DNA from: Candidatus Thorarchaeota archaeon
Lineage (GTDB): Archaea; Asgardarchaeota; Thorarchaeia; Thorarchaeales; Thorarchaeaceae
Direction of reading: 5' to 3'
DNA length: 10,612 nucleotides
Assembly: GCA_029855925.1 (NCBI GenBank)
Contig: JAGSHP010000313.1
Location: 1 to 10,612 of the forward strand
Shown: one piece after another, positions 6,357-10,612 of the stretch
Position numbering within the stretch: position 1 is the stretch's first letter
Layout: every line of letters starts with the position of its first letter
Notes under the pieces: generated by a model
Seen by the model: the letters and a program-made list of their open reading frames with translations, nothing else
Database searches by the model: none
Told to the model about the DNA's origin: nothing
Program-made: the position numbers and the translations under genes

Positions 6357-7010
6357 ATGGCCTCTGCAGAATCCAAATCACCACGTGAGCACAAGATGCG
6401 TGCCTATTTGGTAATGAAGGCTGATGCCAAGGAGGCTCTGGAGCTAGCCCGTGAGTGGTGGAAACACAAGACCGTGCCATCCTATGTGAAGGTGCGCCAG
6501 TTGCGTAAGGATGAGTTGGCGGCCTTTGTCGAGTTATACAACCGCTGTTTCATTGCCGCTCCTGACCCCTTCTGCCCCATCACCTTGGAAGACGCCATGA
6601 AACTGGAAACCGATGGCATATTTGTCGCAGAGATGTGGGGAACACTTGTTGGATTCATTGCCTGCTTTGTGGAGCGTGACAAGGACCCCATCTATGGTGA
6701 GATCACTGGTCTTGGAGTTCTTCCATCCCGTCGTCGCAGAGGTGTGGCAACTGCGCTCATTCAACGGGCTGTGGAGTACTTCCTTGAGGCTGGGGTTTCC
6801 GAGGTATACTGTGAGGTCTATGAGGAGAACTGGCCGTCTCGGACTCTCATCATGGCTTATGGCTTCAAACAGGTTGGTCGACGAGAGATACCTGTTGACG
6901 CGTCCTCTGGTGAACCCACAGGCGATGACAAAGACCTACCTGGGGGCAAAATCATGCGACGCTTTGGTCTGCGCCCCAGGTCCGGCTGTAAGAACTGCAG
7001 AGACATCTAA
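6357..7010 (+). CDS. GNAT-family N-acetyltransferase
   Basis: A 217-residue acetyl-CoA-dependent transferase, cytosolic, substrate unknown. The GNAT core spans about residues 42-175: motif A is ITGLGVLPSRRRRGVATALI (116-135), where RRRRGVA is the pyrophosphate-binding Q/R-x-x-G-x-G/A loop. ENWPSRTLIMAYGFKQVG (157-174) is the usual motif B ending. An N-terminal helix region (15-40) precedes the fold. The C-terminal tail ends with a Cys pair (GCKNC, 210-214) outside the GNAT core. The ATG at 6357 is used; an in-frame ATG at 6396 (MRAYLVMKADA) would also leave the domain whole. GGAG about 11 bases upstream is a weak ribosome site. The 84-base gap before it could hold its own promoter, but no clear TATA box is visible. 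Confidence 0.85.
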   Translation: MASAESKSPREHKMRAYLVMKADAKEALELAREWWKHKTVPSYVKVRQLRKDELAAFVELYNRCFIAAPDPFCPITLEDAMKLETDGIFVAEMWGTLVGFIACFVERDKDPIYGEITGLGVLPSRRRRGVATALIQRAVEYFLEAGVSEVYCEVYEENWPSRTLIMAYGFKQVGRREIPVDASSGEPTGDDKDLPGGKIMRRFGLRPRSGCKNCRDI

Positions 7011-7123
7011 CGGCTCCTCCCCACACTCTTGTTGTTCAGATGTATATGCTAAAAAGCAAACTTGTCATATGGAACATGTCAACTAGGTGTGTTGCAATCG
7101 AGTGTGAGGAGGCATCGATATAA
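7011..7123 (+). promoter_or_regulatory. Intergenic region with candidate promoter and ribosome site
   Basis: A 113-base gap. TGTATATG at 7041-7048 is a modest TATA-like element followed by an A-rich stretch, which would give a start near 7070-7075. GAGGAGG at 7106-7112 is a clear Shine-Dalgarno sequence 11 bases before the TTG at 7124. A TAA at 7121-7123 in the same frame shows that translation cannot begin earlier. The pyrimidine-rich stretch just after the acetyltransferase stop might end its transcript, but this is weak. Confidence 0.35.
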
Positions 7124-8344
7124 TTGCATGATGTCGTTGTTGTGGGCGCTGGTCCTGCTGGTTCAATGGCCGCACGCATATGTGCAGAGGCAGGGTTGGA
7201 TACGGTGTTGCTGGAGAAGTTTCCTCTGCCACGTATCAAACCTTGCGGTGGAGCGGTCATGTATAGAGGCCTCCGCCTTCTGAAACGACTCCCTCTATCT
7301 CTAGTTGAGCGAAAGATCTTCGGTCTGCGATTTGTACTGCCCAGTGGCAAGACCTCCGAATTCAAGTCCGAGCGCCTAATCGGAATAACCACCAACCGCG
7401 AGGATTATGATGCTCATCTTGCACACTGCGCTGAAGATGCTGGTGCAACCCTCCTCGACAATACTCGTGTCAAGGATGTCCGTGTTGACGATGATCGAGT
7501 GGTGACTCCCCTCTCTGATGGCCGCGAACTGGAGTCCTCCTTTGTCATTGGGGCAGATGGGGTCAACACAACAGTCGGTCGAGCAGTAGGCCTCCGATCA
7601 GGAAGGAAAGACCTTACCCGTGTCGGTCTCGGAATGGAATCAGACTTTGTGGTGGGCGAGAGACGCGTAGAGGACGTCTTCAATGGCGACCCCTCCATCC
7701 TTGAGATTCTACCAATCGAGGGTCGCGTGAGTTACGGCTGGATCTTTCCCAAGCGTGAGAAACTGGCAATTGGAGTAGCTGGTGCGGCTGTGCACATGTA
7801 TCCCCTGCGACCAATTTTCGAGTCATTTGTTAAAGGCTTGGAGAAGCGGTTCGGTATTCCACTCAAACCTGAACGTCGTGGTACCCATTTTCTTGGGGCA
7901 GATGGGGTCATCAACACCAACGTCACGGACCGTGTCATTCTTGTTGGTGATGCTGCTGGATTTGTCGACCCAATGATGGGCGAGGGCATCGCATACGCTA
8001 TGCGCTCTGGAGTCTACGCAGCAGAAACTATCGAAAAGGCCATCGCACTTGGTCGATACGATGCGAAATTCCTCTCTCAGTACCAGGATAGGTGCCGGAG
8101 CGAATTTGGAGCCAACTTTGGTATGGCTGAGTGGGCTGGGTCGAGAGGCACATCTTTTGCGGAGTCTGTTCTCACTCACGCATCGCATCTAAAGCTCTCC
8201 TCTGAAATACTACTGATGCTGGCTCGAGGGGATATTGGCTACGCTCAGATCCCCGCGGTGGTCCTGCGCAAGCTCCCGCGTGAACTACCCTCCCTCATTC
8301 GCAATATCACGACTGACCACATTACACCTCAGAAAGGTAATTAG
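7124..8344 (+). CDS. Geranylgeranyl-reductase-family FAD-dependent oxidoreductase
   Basis: A 406-residue flavoenzyme of the p-hydroxybenzoate-hydroxylase fold, geranylgeranyl reductase family. In archaea these saturate the isoprenoid chains of (di)geranylgeranyl lipids at the membrane face; some members act on other polyprenyl groups. The N-terminal dinucleotide fold is VVVGAGPAGS (5-14). Cys41 in KPCGG is the conserved family Cys. VIGADGVNT (141-149) is the second FAD motif, and YGWIFPK (204-210) is the family's substrate-pocket signature. GDAAGFVDPMMGEGIAYAM (275-293) is the third FAD motif. The TTG start is forced by a TAA immediately upstream, and the FAD motif begins at once. An 18-base sequence recurs within the gene. 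It could be the main lipid reductase or one of several paralogues. Confidence 0.87.
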   Translation: MHDVVVVGAGPAGSMAARICAEAGLDTVLLEKFPLPRIKPCGGAVMYRGLRLLKRLPLSLVERKIFGLRFVLPSGKTSEFKSERLIGITTNREDYDAHLAHCAEDAGATLLDNTRVKDVRVDDDRVVTPLSDGRELESSFVIGADGVNTTVGRAVGLRSGRKDLTRVGLGMESDFVVGERRVEDVFNGDPSILEILPIEGRVSYGWIFPKREKLAIGVAGAAVHMYPLRPIFESFVKGLEKRFGIPLKPERRGTHFLGADGVINTNVTDRVILVGDAAGFVDPMMGEGIAYAMRSGVYAAETIEKAIALGRYDAKFLSQYQDRCRSEFGANFGMAEWAGSRGTSFAESVLTHASHLKLSSEILLMLARGDIGYAQIPAVVLRKLPRELPSLIRNITTDHITPQKGN

Positions 8345-8379
8345 GTGGAATATGCTCTTGACCCTCAGGTCGTGAGCAC

Positions 8380-9387
8380 TTGCGAACTATCTTCATTGCC
8401 ATTCTGATCCTGTCCACCCCTCTCGTGATCAACTCTCCAATGGTCGTTACCGCGCAACATACCCTAACATTTGATGGTGATAGGGCCTACGAATTCCTAC
8501 AGCAACAGTGCGACTTTGGACCACGTCCACCTGGCTCAGACAATCTCTCACGTTGTCGTGCCTTCATGGTTGACACACTGACAAGTAATGGTTGGACGGT
8601 GAGCCTGCAGAACTTCACGTACAAGTCAGTGGCCTGTAGTAATGTGATTGCGCGTTATGGTACTGGAAATACCACACTCATCCTCGGTGCTCACTATGAC
8701 ACACGTCCCCGTGCTGACCATGACCCTGCCGTCGCAAATCGCAGTCTGCCTATTCTTGGAGCCAATGATGGGGGAAGTGGCACAGCAATACTTCTAGAGC
8801 TCTCGGAGGCATTGAATACAACCATCCGTTCACAAGTGGAGCTCGTGTTCTTTGACGCTGAAGATAGCGGCTACATCAACGACTGGGATTGGATTGTCGG
8901 GTCCAACTACTATGTGAGCCAGCTCTCGGCCGAACAGATTGCTCGAACTCGTGCCATGGTTCTACTTGATATGGTGGGCGATAGTAATCTGCGCCTCTTG
9001 CGTGAGACCACATCCACCGTCGGGTTGCAGGATCTCATCTGGAACATTGCGAAGGACCTAGGACATGATGATGTCTTCATAGACTCTGCTGGCGGTGGCG
9101 TTCTTGATGATCATAGGCCCTTCCTCGATGCTGGAATTCCTGCCGTTGACATCATCCAACACAACCCTTTTCCCTGGTACTGGCACACGCTCGAGGACAC
9201 TCCTGATAAGTGCAGTGCGGAGAGTCTGGGAATTGTAGGGCGAGTTGTAGAGTCATTCATCTACAATGTGACTCAGAACCCCACCGACTTTCCACAGGTT
9301 CCTGATACCCTTCTCTCACTCATCCCCTGGCTAATCCCCCCCATTGCACTGGTGGTCGTTGTGGTCTGGCTCCGTAAGCGCCAATGA
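8380..9387 (+). CDS. Secreted, membrane-anchored M28 peptidase / glutaminyl-cyclase-like enzyme
   Basis: A 335-residue exported zinc enzyme. Residues 1-25 form a signal peptide (hydrophobic, ending VVTA-Q). Metal and active-site residues of the M28 fold: His105 (GAHYDT), Asp130 (GANDGGSG), Glu161-Asp162 (FFDAEDSG), Asp197 (LLDMVGD), His269 (WYWHTLED). DDHRPFLDAGIP (243-254) and NPFPWYWHT (262-270) resemble animal glutaminyl-peptide cyclotransferase (DDH-PF, PFP--WHT), so it may form pyroglutamate rather than act as an aminopeptidase; all peptidase ligands are present. Residues 312-331 are a hydrophobic helix followed by RKRQ, which would hold the enzyme on the outer membrane face. N-T/S sites suggest glycosylation. 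Cys44, 59, 86 and 278 could form disulfides. TTG is the only start after the upstream TGA (8359-8361). Confidence 0.85.
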   Translation: MRTIFIAILILSTPLVINSPMVVTAQHTLTFDGDRAYEFLQQQCDFGPRPPGSDNLSRCRAFMVDTLTSNGWTVSLQNFTYKSVACSNVIARYGTGNTTLILGAHYDTRPRADHDPAVANRSLPILGANDGGSGTAILLELSEALNTTIRSQVELVFFDAEDSGYINDWDWIVGSNYYVSQLSAEQIARTRAMVLLDMVGDSNLRLLRETTSTVGLQDLIWNIAKDLGHDDVFIDSAGGGVLDDHRPFLDAGIPAVDIIQHNPFPWYWHTLEDTPDKCSAESLGIVGRVVESFIYNVTQNPTDFPQVPDTLLSLIPWLIPPIALVVVVVWLRKRQ

Positions 9388-9390
9388 GCG

Positions 9391-9413
9391 CGCCCCCTCA
9401 CATTTATGGGGCG
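9391..9413 (+). terminator. GC-rich hairpin after the M28 gene
   Basis: CGCCCC (9391-9396) pairs with GGGGCG (9408-9413) around an 11-base loop, starting three bases after the M28 stop codon. There is no T-run after it, so it is not a bacterial-type terminator. It could mark a transcript 3' end or processing point before the WD40 gene, or be fortuitous. Confidence 0.3.
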
Positions 9414-9453
9414 GCAAGTGACTACCTATCATCAGAGCTAATAGTGGTGTGCA

Positions 9454-10341
9454 GTGTTGCAGAAGAATCTCCTGTACCGTCCAACAAGTTCGAAACCCCC
9501 ACCCCTTCTCAGTGTTGACGTGGACCCTCTCTGCAAACGTCTTGCCTGTGCCACCTCTGACTCTCGAGTGCTTCTCATCAATGCTCAGACGGGTCGCCCC
9601 CAACGTTCCCTCTCCTCGCACGAGAACGTGGTGACTTCCGTTCGATTTCTTGCAGATAGACTGGATCTTGTTTCCTCATCTTGGGATGGGAGTGTGCGGA
9701 AGTGGCGTCTTGGTCGTGACAATCAGGAGGTTGGGCGGATTGATGTTGGAGCGGCCTGCAAGTCGCTGGCAGCCGACACGACATCTGGGACTGCCGCAGT
9801 TGGCGCTCAGGATGGTCGGGTCACACTATTTGCATATGAAACGATGAAGAAGGTCCGAACGATAAAGGCGCATGAGCGAGATGTTTCGGCATTGAGTTTC
9901 ATTCAAGATGGAGAACTTCTTCTTACAGCCTCTTGGGATGGCACATGTCGTCTCTGGAACGTGGACACTGGGACACTTGTTCGTGAGATTGTACAATCTG
10001 GGGAGCGCATTCAGGCAATGACGGTGTCCTCTGAAGAGGCAACGGTGTTTCTAGGGCTTCACAGCGGGAAGATCTTGATCGTTCCGCTTGAAGGTTCCAC
10101 TTCTCCTTCGGTCATGCCCGTTCACTCCGATGCGGTCTCGGTAATTCTACAGCTCCCATCCTCCGGGCAAGTGGTCACAGGTGGATGGGATGCGACAATT
10201 CGTGTCTGGGCACCTGCACATCCACAAGTCCACACCCAGCGTACATTGACTGGTGTTACCGACATGAAGTTGTGCCCACGAGGCAACCATCTCTATGTGA
10301 CCGATTTCTCAGGAACGGTCACTCAATGGTCACTTGAGTAG
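9454..10341 (+). CDS. WD40-repeat protein, single seven-bladed propeller
   Basis: About 295 residues consisting almost entirely of seven WD40 repeats. Strand d/turn signatures by blade: DSRVLLINAQTG (about 44), SWDGSVRKW (about 78), AQDGRVTLF (about 118), SWDGTCRLW (about 160), HSGKILIVP (about 203), GWDATIRVW (about 246) and FSGTVTQWSLE at the C-terminus. Several blades carry the paired H/S-x-x-V-S-x-L/V strand (AHERDVSALSF, VHSDAVSVIL). It has no signal peptide, membrane helix, kinase or other fused domain, so it is a probable cytosolic protein-binding scaffold; its partner is unknown. The start is GTG 9454 or TTG 9457; TAG at 9442-9444 blocks anything longer. The gap to the M28 gene is 66 bases. 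It faces the next gene tail to tail with an 18-base gap. Confidence 0.88.
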   Translation: MLQKNLLYRPTSSKPPPLLSVDVDPLCKRLACATSDSRVLLINAQTGRPQRSLSSHENVVTSVRFLADRLDLVSSSWDGSVRKWRLGRDNQEVGRIDVGAACKSLAADTTSGTAAVGAQDGRVTLFAYETMKKVRTIKAHERDVSALSFIQDGELLLTASWDGTCRLWNVDTGTLVREIVQSGERIQAMTVSSEEATVFLGLHSGKILIVPLEGSTSPSVMPVHSDAVSVILQLPSSGQVVTGGWDATIRVWAPAHPQVHTQRTLTGVTDMKLCPRGNHLYVTDFSGTVTQWSLE

Positions 10342-10359
10342 GAACGTATCAGAAGACAT

Positions 10360-10612
10360 CTATGCAGTAGAGTTTGATCTATCAATGACACGAATATCAA
10401 TCTCTACAAATCCCTCCTTTCGCCAAGTCAATCGGACCCTGTCGTATTCTATTTTACCCCCTGTGATCGCTGACAGTTTCTCCGCCTGTCGATTTCTGCT
10501 TCTCTTATCATACGGGATGGGAATCTCCTCATCCCCGTCCAGAGCAAGAATCAAGGCCTTCTCCCCCACACGTATTAACGGCGCCGAGAGTATGAGCCGC
10601 CCCTCCTTGAAC
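10360..10612 (-). CDS. Unrecognised protein, C-terminal part, cut by the right edge
   Basis: The minus-strand frame is open from the window edge to a TAG at 10360-10362, giving at least 83 residues; an internal GTG at 10569 is unlikely to be the true start because the frame continues upstream with protein-like sequence. The visible part starts FKEGRLILSAPLIRV, a beta-strand pattern, then LDGDEEIPIPYDKRSRNRQ, and ends with alternating strands (VRLTW, GFVEIDIRVID). The GRLILS...IPIPYDK pattern recalls the small all-beta, PH-like fold of archaeal taxis protein CheF, but this is a weak impression. Without the N-terminus no function is assigned. Confidence 0.6.
   Translation of the reverse strand, partial: FKEGRLILSAPLIRVGEKALILALDGDEEIPIPYDKRSRNRQAEKLSAITGGKIEYDRVRLTWRKEGFVEIDIRVIDRSNSTA

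Noticed and set aside
6277..6414. 45-codon frame starting in the gap before the acetyltransferase
   Set aside because: It overlaps the acetyltransferase start in another frame, has no ribosome site and resembles nothing known.
7036..7395. 119-codon minus-strand frame over the start of the reductase gene
   Set aside because: Arg/Ser/Pro-rich shadow lying opposite the canonical FAD-binding motif.
9391..9413. Bacterial-style intrinsic terminator
   Set aside because: A stem of six base pairs is present but no T-tract follows and the genome appears archaeal; kept only as a low-confidence hairpin.
1..10612. CRISPR array, tRNA, rRNA, transposase or phage genes
   Set aside because: No regularly spaced repeats, no tRNA-like cloverleaf segments, no terminal inverted repeats and no recombinase motifs were seen on either strand.

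Overview
The window is chromosomal DNA that looks archaeal. The signs are a geranylgeranyl-reductase-type flavoenzyme (archaeal lipid saturation), a coenzyme F420-type luciferase-like oxidoreductase, an AfpA/DmrB-type archaeoflavoprotein, a MutY-superfamily glycosylase resembling Methanothermobacter Mig, Lrp-type winged-helix regulators, frequent TTG starts, and TATA-like elements with no bacterial -35/-10 pattern. Moderate base composition, a lone WD40 propeller and a secreted C-terminally anchored M28 enzyme would fit an Asgard (for example Thorarchaeota-like) or similar uncultivated archaeon. That placement is inference; archaeal origin is much firmer. No tRNA, rRNA, CRISPR array, insertion sequence or phage gene was seen.

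Layout. Positions 1-569 are AT-rich and hold no convincing gene. They contain a perfect inverted repeat just upstream of a good TATA box, a short ORF in the likely leader, and a possible gene remnant on the minus strand. Next come two large adjacent regulators (570-1688 and 1698-3146). Each appears to be two Lrp/AsnC-like modules in tandem. They lie in the same reading frame and are separated by one TGA. The second gene converges on a minus-strand F420-type oxidoreductase (3143-4141), and a single CTAG supplies both stop codons.

From a 98-base divergent intergenic region, seven plus-strand genes follow: archaeoflavoprotein (4240-4785), Mig/MutY-like DNA glycosylase (4795-5460), nucleoside phosphorylase (5511-6272), GNAT acetyltransferase (6357-7010), geranylgeranyl-reductase-family flavoprotein (7124-8344), M28/glutaminyl-cyclase-like secreted enzyme (8380-9387) and seven-bladed WD40 protein (9454-10341). 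The flavoprotein and glycosylase are tightly coupled (9-base gap). The later gaps of 35-113 bases suggest several transcription units. A minus-strand gene (10360 to the right edge) converges on the WD40 gene and is cut by the window end.

Functionally this is a mixed housekeeping and accessory neighbourhood: redox cofactors (F420 and FMN enzymes facing each other across a shared promoter region), DNA repair next to nucleoside salvage, lipid reduction, and an extracellular peptide-processing enzyme. No obvious defence or mobile system is present. The strongest leads are the duplicated double-module regulator pair with its operator-like repeat, the Mig-like glycosylase, and the anchored glutaminyl-cyclase-like enzyme.
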